Source of the DNA: JANQOH01 sp965243325
GTDB taxonomy: Bacteria > Pseudomonadota > Alphaproteobacteria > UBA7887
DNA length: 64,000 bases
Reading direction: 5' to 3'
Assembly (NCBI GenBank): GCA_965243325.1
Contig: CBDEUQ010000003.1
Location: forward strand, 372,001 to 436,000
The translations under genes were made by a program, and so were the position numbers. The notes under the pieces are model-generated. The model was not told the DNA's origin. It saw only the letters and a program-made list of their open reading frames with translations, and did no database searches. Below are positions 1-8,470 of this stretch, in pieces; position 1 is the stretch's first letter, and each line of letters begins with the position of its first letter.

Positions 1-63
1 CCCTCGCATTTCGGCGCGGCGGCGGTGCTGTCCGCTGCGCCGTCTCCGGCGCCGGAAATCGCC

Positions 64-2796
64 TCAGGACGCGGCCTCGACGCGAACAGCGCAGTACTTG
101 AGTTCGGGTATCTTGCCGAACGGGTCGAGTTTCGGGTTCGTCAACCGGTTGGCCGCAGCTTCAGCGTAGCAAAACGGCATGAACACCGTGCCGTCAGGCG
201 TGCGCTCCGACACTCGCAGCGTCGTCTCGATGGTGCCGCGGCGGGTTACCAGGCGCACCGCAGCGCCTGGTGTGAGGTCGAGACGCCGCGCATCGCCAGG
301 CGACATTTCACAGATCGCTTCCGGCTCCAGAGCGTCGAGCACCGCCGCGCGGCGTGTCATTTGGCCGGTATGCCAATGTTCGAGTTGGCGTCCGGTGGTG
401 AGCACGAACGGGTAACTCAAGTCGGGTCGTTCGTCCGGTGGCGCCAGCCCCACGGGCACTAGCCTTCCTCGGCCGCCGGGCGTCGGGTAACCGTCGGCGA
501 AGATGATCTCCTGCCCCGGTGCGAACTCGTCGTCGCACGGATAGGTAACCGCGTCCTCGCGTTCAAGACGAGCCCAGGTGATTCCTTCGATAGACGGCAT
601 GCAGGCGCGCATTTCGGCGTGGACATCGGCCGGGCTGGTGTATTTCCAGTCAAGGCCGATGCGGCGTGCGAGTTCCTGCACGATCCACCAGTCCGGCCGC
701 GCGTCGCCGGGTGTGTCGATCGCCTGGCGACCGATCTGCACTCGGCGATCGGTGTTGGTGAAGCTGCCCGATTTCTCGGGAAACGCGCTCGCCGGCAGCA
801 CCACGTCGGCGAAGGAAGCGGTTTCGGTCAGGAAAATGTCCTGCACGACCAGGTGCTCGAGCGCGCAAAGCGCCTCCCGCGCGTGGTCCGTGTCGGGGTC
901 GGACATCGCCGGGTTCTCGCCCATGACGTAAAGACCCTTGACGCGCCCCGCCCGCGCCGCCTCGACGATCTCGACGACGGTGAGGCCCGGCGCCGGGTCC
1001 AGCGGCGCGCCCCAGAGCTCCTCGAACTCACGCCTGGCCCCGGCGTCGCCGACGGGCCGATAGTCGGGATAAACCATGGGGATAAGGCCGGCGTCGGACG
1101 CGCCCTGCACGTTGTTCTGGCCACGCAGAGGGTGCAGGCCGGTCCCCGGCCGCCCGACTTGGCCGCATAGCAGCGCGAGGTCGATCAGGCAGCGGGCGTT
1201 GTCGGTGCCGTGCGTGTACTGCGATATGCCCATGCCCCAGAAGATCATCGCCCGTTCGGCACGGGCGTAAGTCCGCGCCACCGCACGCAGCACGTCGGCC
1301 GAAATGCCGCAGCGCTCGGACATTGCCTCCGGTGAAAAGTCGGCAATATGCGCTGCCAACTCCTCGAATCCGTCCGTGTGCGCTCGTACGTACGCTTCGT
1401 CGTACAACCGTTCGCGTACGATGACGTGAATTAAGGCGTTGAGCATGGCCACGTCGCTGCCGGGCCGGTGCTCGATCATCCACGTCGCGTGTCGCTTTAG
1501 CGCTTGGCCGCGCGGGTCCATCACGATCAGCGTCGCGCCGCGCTGCGCGGCATTCTTGAAGAACGTCGCAGCGACAGGATGGTTCTCCGACGGGTTGGCG
1601 CCGATCACCACGATGACGTCGGCGTTGGCCGCTTCGGCGAATGGTGCGGTGACTGCGCCCGAGCCGATCGTTTCCATTAGCGCCGCCACCGAGCTTGCGT
1701 GGCATAGGCGTGTGCAATGGTCGACGTTGTTGGTGCCGAAACCCGTGCGCACCAACTTTTGCACCAGGTAGGCTTCCTCGTTCGAACCCTTGGCCGAGCC
1801 GAATCCGGCGAGCGCCGCACCGCCGTGCGCACGGCGAAGCCGCGCGAATCCGGCGGCCGCATGGTCGAGCGCTTCTGCCCAGTCCGCCTCGCGGAAGTGA
1901 CTCGACGGGTCGGCAGGGTCGACGATTTCACTCGGGCGTTTCGCCGCGCCGGGTTTGCGGATCAGCGGCCTCGTCAGGCGGTGAGGGTGGTGTACGTAGT
2001 CGAAGCCGAAACGGCCCTTCACGCAAAGCCGCGCGCGGTTCGCCGGTCCGTCTCGGCCGTCGACGCGCAAAATGCGATTGTCTTTAACGTGAAAGGTGAG
2101 CTGACAACCGACACCGCAGTAGGGGCAAACGCTGTCGACCATGCGGTCGGCCGGCGTTGTCGCATCGGCGGCCGGTAGTAGAGCGCCGGTCGGGCACGCT
2201 TGAACGCATTCGCCGCAAGCAACGCACGTCGACAGGCCCATCGCGTCTTCCATGTCGAAGACAATCCGCGACCGGGCGCCGCGGTGCGCCATGCCGATCA
2301 CGTCGTTGACCTGAACTTCACGACAAGCGCGCACGCAGCGGGTGCAATGGATGCACGCGTCAAGATTCACCGCCATCGCGGGATGGCTGAGGTCGGCTTC
2401 GGGCGCCCCGCGGGCGGGGAAGCGGCTTTCGGTCCGCGCGACCACCTCGGCCCAACGCCACAGGTCCGAGTCGGGATCGTGCGTGTCGGCGCGCGCCGGC
2501 TGGTCAGCGAGCAGAAGTTCCATGACCATCGCACGCGCCGCCCGGGCGCGACGGGTGTTCGTGCGGATTGTCATGCCATCCGTCGGCCGACGGATGCACG
2601 ACGCCGCCAGCGTACGTTCGCCCTCGATCTCGACCATGCAAGCACGGCAGTTGCCGTCGGCACGATAGCCATGCCGCGGCATATGGCAGAGATGCGGAAT
2701 TGTCGTACCGAGCCGAGCCGCGACTTGCCAGATCGTTTCGTCCGGTGCCGCTGTCGCCGTTCGCCCGTCGAGGGTGAAGCGAACCGCGACGCTCAC
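64..2796 (-). CDS. fdhA: Formate dehydrogenase alpha subunit (Mo/W-bis-MGD, NAD-linked type)
   Basis: Oxidises formate to CO2 at a molybdenum or tungsten pterin centre and passes electrons to the FMN/NADH subunit encoded just upstream. From a GTG start at 2796 the protein has 910 residues. A NuoG-like [2Fe-2S] domain has Cys at about 37, 50, 53 and 67. Two ferredoxin-type [4Fe-4S] motifs follow (CIHCTRC near 148, CVACGEC near 191), then the CPYCGVGC motif near 224 and the catalytic domain. The active-site residue is Cys (HCTRLCHAS, C365), not selenocysteine. The GTG start overlaps the fdhB stop as GTGA, and an ATG at 2832 would run deep into fdhB, so I prefer the GTG. Family and domain order match the FDH1 alpha subunit of Methylorubrum; whether the metal is W or Mo cannot be read from sequence. 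Confidence 0.93.
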   Translation of the reverse strand: MSVAVRFTLDGRTATAAPDETIWQVAARLGTTIPHLCHMPRHGYRADGNCRACMVEIEGERTLAASCIRRPTDGMTIRTNTRRARAARAMVMELLLADQPARADTHDPDSDLWRWAEVVARTESRFPARGAPEADLSHPAMAVNLDACIHCTRCVRACREVQVNDVIGMAHRGARSRIVFDMEDAMGLSTCVACGECVQACPTGALLPAADATTPADRMVDSVCPYCGVGCQLTFHVKDNRILRVDGRDGPANRARLCVKGRFGFDYVHHPHRLTRPLIRKPGAAKRPSEIVDPADPSSHFREADWAEALDHAAAGFARLRRAHGGAALAGFGSAKGSNEEAYLVQKLVRTGFGTNNVDHCTRLCHASSVAALMETIGSGAVTAPFAEAANADVIVVIGANPSENHPVAATFFKNAAQRGATLIVMDPRGQALKRHATWMIEHRPGSDVAMLNALIHVIVRERLYDEAYVRAHTDGFEELAAHIADFSPEAMSERCGISADVLRAVARTYARAERAMIFWGMGISQYTHGTDNARCLIDLALLCGQVGRPGTGLHPLRGQNNVQGASDAGLIPMVYPDYRPVGDAGARREFEELWGAPLDPAPGLTVVEIVEAARAGRVKGLYVMGENPAMSDPDTDHAREALCALEHLVVQDIFLTETASFADVVLPASAFPEKSGSFTNTDRRVQIGRQAIDTPGDARPDWWIVQELARRIGLDWKYTSPADVHAEMRACMPSIEGITWARLEREDAVTYPCDDEFAPGQEIIFADGYPTPGGRGRLVPVGLAPPDERPDLSYPFVLTTGRQLEHWHTGQMTRRAAVLDALEPEAICEMSPGDARRLDLTPGAAVRLVTRRGTIETTLRVSERTPDGTVFMPFCYAEAAANRLTNPKLDPFGKIPELKYCAVRVEAAS

Positions 2797-4463
2797 GCGT
2801 CCAGCTCCTCGGGGAAGTGGCGCAGTGCACACAGCAGCGGATTTGGCGCTGCCTGGCCGAGACCGCAGATCGATGCATCCGCCATGGTTTCGCTCAATTC
2901 GCGCAGCAACGGCCGGTCCCAGCGATCACATTCCATCAACGCGAGCGCCTTCTCGGTGCCGACGCGGCAAGGCGTGCACTGACCGCAGCTCTCATCCTCG
3001 AAGAAATGCATCAGATTGCGCGCGACTGCGCGAATCGAATCGCGGTCGGAGAGCACCACGATGGCGCCGGAGCCGACGAAACAACCGTATTCATCCAGTG
3101 CGCCGAAATCGAGCGGCAGATCGGCGAGGCCGGCAGGCAGCAGCCCACCCGACGCGCCACCGGGAAGATACGCCTTGAACTCGTGACCGGGCGTCATGCC
3201 GCCACAATACGCCTCAATCAACTCGCGTGCCGTAATGCCTGCCGGAGCTATCTTCACCCCCGGATCGCGGACCCTGCCGGAAACCGAGAACGCTCGAAGG
3301 CCTTTGCCCCCGTTCGCGCCCAGGCCGGCGAACCATTCGGCGCCATGCGTGATAATGGTGGGAAGCCAATAGAGAGTTTCCACATTGTGGATCAGCGTCG
3401 GCCGCCCGAACAAACCCACCTGCGCCGGGAACGGCGGGCGGTGGCGCGGCAAGCCGCGCTTGCCTTCGAGACTTTCGAGCAGCGCGGACTCCTCGCCACA
3501 AATATAGGCGCCAGCGCCGCGCCGTAGAAAAATGCGGGTAGATTCGCCGATGCCAGCGCCGCGCAGCGCTGCGAGCTCTGCGCGCAGGATTTCGCGCGCG
3601 GCCGGATATTCGTCGCGCAAGTAGATGTAAATTTCGGCCGCGTCGACAACCCACGCGGCGATCAGCACGCCTTCGAGAAAGCGGTGAGGAGCAGACTCCA
3701 GGATCCAGCGGTCCTTGAAAGTGCCGGGCTCGCCCTCGTCCGCGTTCACCACCATAATCCGCGGTTCCGGCTCCGCCGCAACGAAGCGCCACTTGCGGCC
3801 GGCGGGAAACCCGGCGCCCCCAAGGCCGCGCAAGCCGCTCTCTTCAACTGTGGCCATGACCGACTTGCGGCTGCGGCGGCCGTCGAGACACGCTTCCAAC
3901 AATGCGTAGCCGCCGGCGCCCCGATAGGCATCCAGACCCTCGTATTCCGGCACGGCGGGCGCGGTCCTTCCGCCGCACACGGCGCGCGCGACCGACTCCG
4001 GAGTGGCACGGTCGATCGCGTTTCGCCCGACCATAACCGCCGGTGCCGTCGAGCACCGCCCCATACACGGCGCGCGCACGATACGAGCGCCGGCGATGTC
4101 CACATCGAGCAGTGACTGGTTGCCGACGCACGCGCACGTCACGCTGTCGCAGACACGCACGGAAACGCCCGCAGCCGGCGTGCCGACATCGAAGTGAGCA
4201 TAGAATGTCGCCACTTCGTAGACTTCCGCCTGCGACATGCTCATGGCTTCGGCAAGTGCCGCGAGATGCGCTTTCGACAGTCCACCGTAAGTGTCTTGAA
4301 CAAGGTGCAGATGTTCGATCAGCAGATCGCGCCGGCGCGGCCTGTCGCCGAGCAGCTTCGCCACCTCGTCGCGGGACCGCTGGCGGACTTGACGCCCACG
4401 CTCAAAGCGCCGCCCTTTCCCGCCGCGGCCTGGATGTCCGGCGCGGAGGTGCAAAGCGTTCAA
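2793..4463 (-). CDS. fdhB: Formate dehydrogenase beta subunit (fused NuoE-NuoF type, FMN/NAD-binding)
   Basis: Carries electrons from the alpha subunit to NAD+. Residues 1-150 form a NuoE-like thioredoxin fold with [2Fe-2S] cysteines C105, C110, C133 and C137. Residues 170-556 are NuoF-like: a Gly-rich FMN/NADH site (GLRGLGGAGFPAGRKW, about 211-226) and a [4Fe-4S] motif CGQCTPC at 493-499 with a fourth Cys at 533. This E-F fusion in one 556-residue chain is the two-subunit FDH1 arrangement, unlike the FdsGBA systems where the gamma and beta subunits are separate. The best start is TTG at 4463, because it overlaps the upstream stop as TTGA and the next in-frame ATG lies well inside the domain. 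The stop overlaps the fdhA start, so translation of all three genes is probably coupled. Confidence 0.93.
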   Translation of the reverse strand: MNALHLRAGHPGRGGKGRRFERGRQVRQRSRDEVAKLLGDRPRRRDLLIEHLHLVQDTYGGLSKAHLAALAEAMSMSQAEVYEVATFYAHFDVGTPAAGVSVRVCDSVTCACVGNQSLLDVDIAGARIVRAPCMGRCSTAPAVMVGRNAIDRATPESVARAVCGGRTAPAVPEYEGLDAYRGAGGYALLEACLDGRRSRKSVMATVEESGLRGLGGAGFPAGRKWRFVAAEPEPRIMVVNADEGEPGTFKDRWILESAPHRFLEGVLIAAWVVDAAEIYIYLRDEYPAAREILRAELAALRGAGIGESTRIFLRRGAGAYICGEESALLESLEGKRGLPRHRPPFPAQVGLFGRPTLIHNVETLYWLPTIITHGAEWFAGLGANGGKGLRAFSVSGRVRDPGVKIAPAGITARELIEAYCGGMTPGHEFKAYLPGGASGGLLPAGLADLPLDFGALDEYGCFVGSGAIVVLSDRDSIRAVARNLMHFFEDESCGQCTPCRVGTEKALALMECDRWDRPLLRELSETMADASICGLGQAAPNPLLCALRHFPEELDA

Positions 4464-4858
4464 CGCCAGTCTTCTATGCGGGGTTCGTTCGGGTACAGCA
4501 TCGCGTGACCCTGCTCGATCAAATGATAACCCTTAGTCCGGCCGAGATCGGCGTAGAAGGTCAGGCAGGCGTCCTTGAAACCGAAGAACCACCACGTCCC
4601 GGAGACGCTCGAGTCGAGCGGCACGACGATGATCGTGTCCGCTTCGACACGCGTTGCCTCGCCGACTTCGGCATTATAGGCGACCATGAAATAGCGCGCG
4701 AAGTTCACGGGGAGGGGAAACGGCTCGGCCCGCGGCCATTCTGCTGCCGCCCCGGCCATGACCTGCTGATAGGTATCGCGGCATGCGACCGCAGCGCCGG
4801 AGGAAGCGACAGCCGTGACCATGCAGGCGCAGGCGGTGAGTAAAGCTGACGTGCGCAT
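4460..4858 (-). CDS. Small secreted protein, first gene of the formate dehydrogenase operon
   Basis: Unrecognised protein of about 132 residues starting at an ATG at 4858; an upstream in-frame start at 4921 adds 21 basic residues and would bury the signal sequence. The N-terminus is a clear Sec signal peptide (MRTSALLTACACMVTAVASS) with a likely AxA cleavage site before CRDTYQQ. The mature part holds a motif with two adjacent Trp (GTWWFFGF) and no cofactor motif I know. Its TGA overlaps the TTG start of fdhB, so it is cotranscribed with and probably translationally coupled to fdhB and fdhA. A role linked to formate metabolism is suggested only by that position. Export to the periplasm is an inference from the signal peptide. 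Confidence 0.7.
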   Translation of the reverse strand: MRTSALLTACACMVTAVASSGAAVACRDTYQQVMAGAAAEWPRAEPFPLPVNFARYFMVAYNAEVGEATRVEADTIIVVPLDSSVSGTWWFFGFKDACLTFYADLGRTKGYHLIEQGHAMLYPNEPRIEDWR

Positions 4859-4942
4859 AATCCGTGGCCTCCGCGGTTTGCACGGGCCGGGCACTGTGCG
4901 GCGCGTGGCTGTGAATGGCAAGGCGACGACAGCCGCGCACCG

Positions 4943-5506
4943 CTAGGGCCAAGCCCTTTCCCGCAGATGCATCTGGAACCAGCCTATCGCACGGTCGAGC
5001 GCCGCACGGCGGTGCTGACGGTAAATGTCGTAATGCCGGCCAGGATAGATTGCGTATTCGGCCCCGGCGTTCGCTCGAATGACTTCGAAGACCGCGCGGC
5101 CGTTGGCGCGGCGGTCGAACAACTCCTCTTCGTCGACGTCGATAATCAGTGTCGGCGCCCGTACACGCGCGGCCATGTCAATAGGGCGCCAGCCAACCAT
5201 TTTTGCCAGATCCGGTGTGCCACGAAGTCCCGGGATCTCGTCGATGCCCTGCGGGATTGGTGCGATCTCGCCGCGGGCTTTCTCCGTCGCACGGCGATGT
5301 CCGCGATCGACGGAACTGTCGCCCGCGCCCATGTACCCCACCTGTGCAACCACCGCCGCGACGCGCGGCTCGCGTGCCGCGAAGGCGATGGCCAGGCCGC
5401 CCGAATAGCTCGTGCCCCATACCCCGATTCGTGTCGCATCGACGTTCGGCTCGCCGACGAGAAAGGCGAAGGCGTCGGAGTGCCTATCAGCCCCTGATGT
5501 GAGTCG
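4943..5506 (-). pseudogene. Alpha/beta hydrolase, 3' part only (5' end removed near 5.49 kb)
   Basis: The open frame runs from a stop at 5507-5509 to the TGA at 4943 and encodes about 187 residues of an alpha/beta hydrolase C-terminal half. The nucleophile elbow GTSYSG is visible (codons near 5411-5396), followed by an acidic strand (TLIIDVDEE) and a histidine near the end (GRHYDIY), so the whole catalytic triad is kept. Upstream of about 5485 the reading turns into unrelated sequence and no start codon precedes the elbow; the first in-frame alternative start, GTG at 5353, lies after it. Family members need another 100 or more N-terminal residues, so the gene is broken. The break coincides with the start of the pil/tra block, which fits insertion of a mobile element into this gene. 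The missing 5' part should lie beyond the other end of the element. Confidence 0.75.
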
Positions 5507-5515
5507 TCACGACTC
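5501..5515. repeat. Perfect 6-bp inverted repeat at the putative element boundary
   Basis: GAGTCG, a 3-bp centre TCA, then CGACTC. It sits between the last recognisable hydrolase codon (about 5485) and the pilN ribosome-binding site (about 5560). It could be part of an attachment site or a recombinase arm site; the sequence alone does not show which. Confidence 0.35.
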
Positions 5516-5567
5516 GCGCCCAACTGTTTGGCGGAATGCACGATCTGTCAAGCCTTTGGGGGGTGAC

Positions 5568-7196
5568 ATGCGGGTCGGTGGCCGGGAGCGTGTCATGGGC
5601 GTTGGGCTGGGGTGGGGCGTTCTTGGAGTAGCCGTCGGGCTTGCGGGATGCGGATTCGGCGAGGCTGAGCGCGCCCGGGAGGTGACCGAAACGGTCGCGG
5701 AGACGATCGGTTCGGTGCGGCCGCAGGAGAAGGGTCCAGGATACGCGGCGCTGCGGGTGGTGGGTGACCGCCCGTACGTCGGGCTCGAGGTTGTGCGCAC
5801 CGATCCCCGCGAGTCGCTTCCCGGGCGATGGCGCGAGGCGGCGGCGGTGACGCTGCCGCTCGGCGGGATCGCGGAGGCGGAGGCGCTGGCCGCCCGGCTG
5901 GAGGAGGCGACCGGCCTGGAGGTGCGCCTGGTCGGCGTGCCGGTCCTGGCGGCGGGGCAACAGGTGAACGTGCGGAGCGCGACGGCGACGTTCGCCGCGG
6001 CGTGGGACGACCGGATGGCGGCGCACGGCGGCATCTGGACCGGGCCGCTGGACGAGCTGCTGGACGCTTGGACGGCGGCGGCGGGCTGGACGTGGCGCCA
6101 TGCGGAGGACGCGCTCGACGGCCGCGGCCGCGTCGAGGTCGTGCGGCGCCAGTCGGTGGTGTTCCGGGTGCACGCCCTGGTCGGCCGGCAGGATTACGCG
6201 GTGTCGACGTCGACGCAGGACCAGGCGGCGGAGGGGAGCGAGCGGGCGATCGCGACGGGGCTGACCTCGCAGTCGATCACGAGCTCGGCGGCGTTCGATC
6301 CGTGGCCGGGCATCGCACAGCAGCTGGGGACGCTGGTCGGGACCGGGACGCGGGTGTCGCTGGACCCCGCGAGCGCGTCGGTGACCGTGGATGGCGTGCC
6401 GGCGGACATCGCGCGGGTGCGGGGTTACCTGGACCACCTCAACCGCGTGGTGCTGCGGCCGGTCGCGGTGTCGGTGCACGTGTACCTGGTGAAGTTCGAC
6501 CGCGAGACGGACTACCGGCTCGGGCTGGAAGGATTGCTGGCCCGGATCGGCGGGGAGAACGTCGAGATCGAGGTAACCGGCGCCGGGGTGGCTCTGGTTG
6601 CGGGGTCGGCGGGATCGTCGGGCTCCGGCAGCTCGCTGGACGCGGCGGTCGAGGCGCTGAGCCGGGTCGGGTCGGTGTCGCGGGTGCTGTCGGCGGAGGT
6701 GCCGTCGATGAACGGCACGCCGGCGCAGTTCTTCGAGCTGTTCAACGAGGCGTACCTGGCCGAGCAGTCGACGACGGTGAGCCAGGGCGTGGCGCAGACG
6801 GAGATGAAGCCGGGGAGCGTGAGCTCGGGGTTCGCGGTGAGCTACGTGCCGCGGGTGGTGGCGCCGGACGAGGTGCTGCTGCGGCTGGTGGCGACGCTAC
6901 AGGATCCGCCGACGTTCCGCACGTTCGCGAGCGGGACGCAGGCGATCCAGCTTCCGAGCTACGGCAGCCGCGCGATCCAGGTGACGCAGTCGGTCCGCCG
7001 CGGCGAGACGCTGATGATCACGGGGTTCGCCGACCGTTCGGCGGAGGATTCGCGGTCGGGCACGTTCGATGCGGGGCTGCCGTTTCCCGGGGGAGGCGCG
7101 GGCGCCCGCTTTCTGGACAGCGAGACGGTGCTGATGGTGACGGCGCGGATCGGCCCGCCGCTGGGTCTCTCCGAGACGCCGGGAGCGGTGCTGTGA
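5568..7196 (+). CDS. pilN: PilN-type secretin lipoprotein of an IncI-like type IV pilus
   Basis: Outer-membrane secretin through which the thin mating pilus would emerge. The ATG at 5568 follows a G-rich Shine-Dalgarno and gives 542 residues, close to R64 PilN. The N-terminus is a lipoprotein signal with lipobox LAGC, so the mature protein would be lipidated at that Cys. The middle carries secretin N-type repeats. The C-terminal third shows the secretin beta-domain pattern, with the segment SYVPRVVAPDEVLLRLVATL, then QLPSYGSRAIQVTQSVRRGE and an IITGF-like LMITGF strand. The gene opens the transfer block right after the truncated hydrolase gene, and its stop overlaps the pilO start (GTGA). I see no frameshift. 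Confidence 0.87.
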   Translation: MRVGGRERVMGVGLGWGVLGVAVGLAGCGFGEAERAREVTETVAETIGSVRPQEKGPGYAALRVVGDRPYVGLEVVRTDPRESLPGRWREAAAVTLPLGGIAEAEALAARLEEATGLEVRLVGVPVLAAGQQVNVRSATATFAAAWDDRMAAHGGIWTGPLDELLDAWTAAAGWTWRHAEDALDGRGRVEVVRRQSVVFRVHALVGRQDYAVSTSTQDQAAEGSERAIATGLTSQSITSSAAFDPWPGIAQQLGTLVGTGTRVSLDPASASVTVDGVPADIARVRGYLDHLNRVVLRPVAVSVHVYLVKFDRETDYRLGLEGLLARIGGENVEIEVTGAGVALVAGSAGSSGSGSSLDAAVEALSRVGSVSRVLSAEVPSMNGTPAQFFELFNEAYLAEQSTTVSQGVAQTEMKPGSVSSGFAVSYVPRVVAPDEVLLRLVATLQDPPTFRTFASGTQAIQLPSYGSRAIQVTQSVRRGETLMITGFADRSAEDSRSGTFDAGLPFPGGGAGARFLDSETVLMVTARIGPPLGLSETPGAVL

Positions 7197-8470
7197 TCAT
7201 CGAGGCGGGCGGGCGCAAGTACGCGGCGGGGCTGTTCTGGCGGGACCGCCGCGGGCCGGTCGGGTTGCTGCGGGACGGGCTCGAGAGCGCGTGGAGTCTC
7301 GGCGGCGGAGGCTGGTACGTCCACGTGGGCGGCCGGACGGGATTCGCCGAGGGGCCGCCCGAGGGTCCGCAGGCGCCCGGCGCCGCGCCGTCGCTGGCGG
7401 CCGCGCTGACCGAGCATATCGGCAGCAAGGCCTGGATGGCTCTCGTCGAGGGCGCGGGCGACCGCTACGCGCTTCTGAAGGCCGGCGACGGGGGCATGCT
7501 GGCGGACGGGGAGACCGTGTACACGGATCGCGCCGAGGCGGTGGCGGCGTTCGAGGCGGCCCGCGAGGTGGGCTGGCCGGTATACGCCACGCGCGGCCTG
7601 GTCGGGCGCGCGGTGGATCTCGACGTGGAGACCCTGGAGCCGTCGACCGACATGATGATGCGGCGCACGCCGCTCGCCGGCTGGCGTCCGCGCCGGCTGG
7701 CGGGGACGGCGGCGCTCGCGGCCGCGGCCGCGGGCGGCGTCGCGGCGTACGTCTTCAAGGACGAGATCTGGCTCCGCTGGGCGGGGCCGGAAGAGACCGC
7801 GGAGGCGGCGGAGGAGGAGCAGGCGGAGCGGACGGTGGTCGCGGCGATCGACGCCGGCCGGCTCGTCGACGGCTGCCGCGCGGCGCTGGCGTTGCGGCCG
7901 GCGGCGCTCCCGGGCTGGGAGACGGTCGAGGCGCGCTGCGAGGCCTCGCTGTCGGACCCGGGGCTGCAGGCGGCGCGTCCGGAGATGATCGACCGTCCGG
8001 CGCTGGTGGCGCGCTGGCGTCTGGAGGCGGCGCACGTCCGGGCGGCTCCGGTGTGGCGGCGGGTTGCGGAACGGCATCTGGCGGACGGCTGGTACGCGGC
8101 GGGCGTGAACGCCGGCGACGCCTGGGCGGCGCAGCCGCTGCCGCCGGTGCTGTTCGCGGTGCCGGAAGAATGGAGGCCGCGCGGCTTTCTCGCCTTCCGC
8201 GAGGCCGTGGACGCGGTGTTCGGCGTCGGGGGAGCCGGCCTCGAGTACGGGGTTTCGGAAGCCGGCGGCGGGCGTTCGGTGAGCATCCGCACGGCGCTCC
8301 CGGCGGCGCGGATCGGGGTGCTTGTGGGGCGGATCGCGGATCTCGAGGTGACATCGCTGTCGCGCGGCGGCGTCGGCGGCTGGCTGGTGGAAGGACGCCA
8401 GACGGCGCCGGCGCTGTTTCTGGAGTCGCGGTTCAAGGCTTTGACGGGGGAGGAGATCGATGCGGGATGA
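7193..8470 (+). CDS. pilO: PilO-type pilus accessory protein
   Basis: Second gene of the pilus operon. GTG at 7193 overlaps the pilN stop as GTGA and gives 425 residues, near the length of R64 PilO (about 430). The first 160 residues are soluble and start with a short motif typical of the family (GRKYAAGLFWRD). One transmembrane segment follows an Arg-rich stretch at about 168-185 (ALAAAAAGGVAAYVF), then a charged stretch and a periplasmic C-terminal domain. That topology fits an inner-membrane protein connecting the pilus ATPase platform to the secretin. The next gene starts 11 bp before this stop. The family call rests on position, length and topology more than on any catalytic motif. Confidence 0.75.
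   Translation: MIIEAGGRKYAAGLFWRDRRGPVGLLRDGLESAWSLGGGGWYVHVGGRTGFAEGPPEGPQAPGAAPSLAAALTEHIGSKAWMALVEGAGDRYALLKAGDGGMLADGETVYTDRAEAVAAFEAAREVGWPVYATRGLVGRAVDLDVETLEPSTDMMMRRTPLAGWRPRRLAGTAALAAAAAGGVAAYVFKDEIWLRWAGPEETAEAAEEEQAERTVVAAIDAGRLVDGCRAALALRPAALPGWETVEARCEASLSDPGLQAARPEMIDRPALVARWRLEAAHVRAAPVWRRVAERHLADGWYAAGVNAGDAWAAQPLPPVLFAVPEEWRPRGFLAFREAVDAVFGVGGAGLEYGVSEAGGGRSVSIRTALPAARIGVLVGRIADLEVTSLSRGGVGGWLVEGRQTAPALFLESRFKALTGEEIDAG

Noticed and set aside
1..63. Possible start of an fdhD-like gene at an ATG at position 9 on the minus strand
   Set aside because: Only three codons are in the window and no ribosome-binding site is clear.
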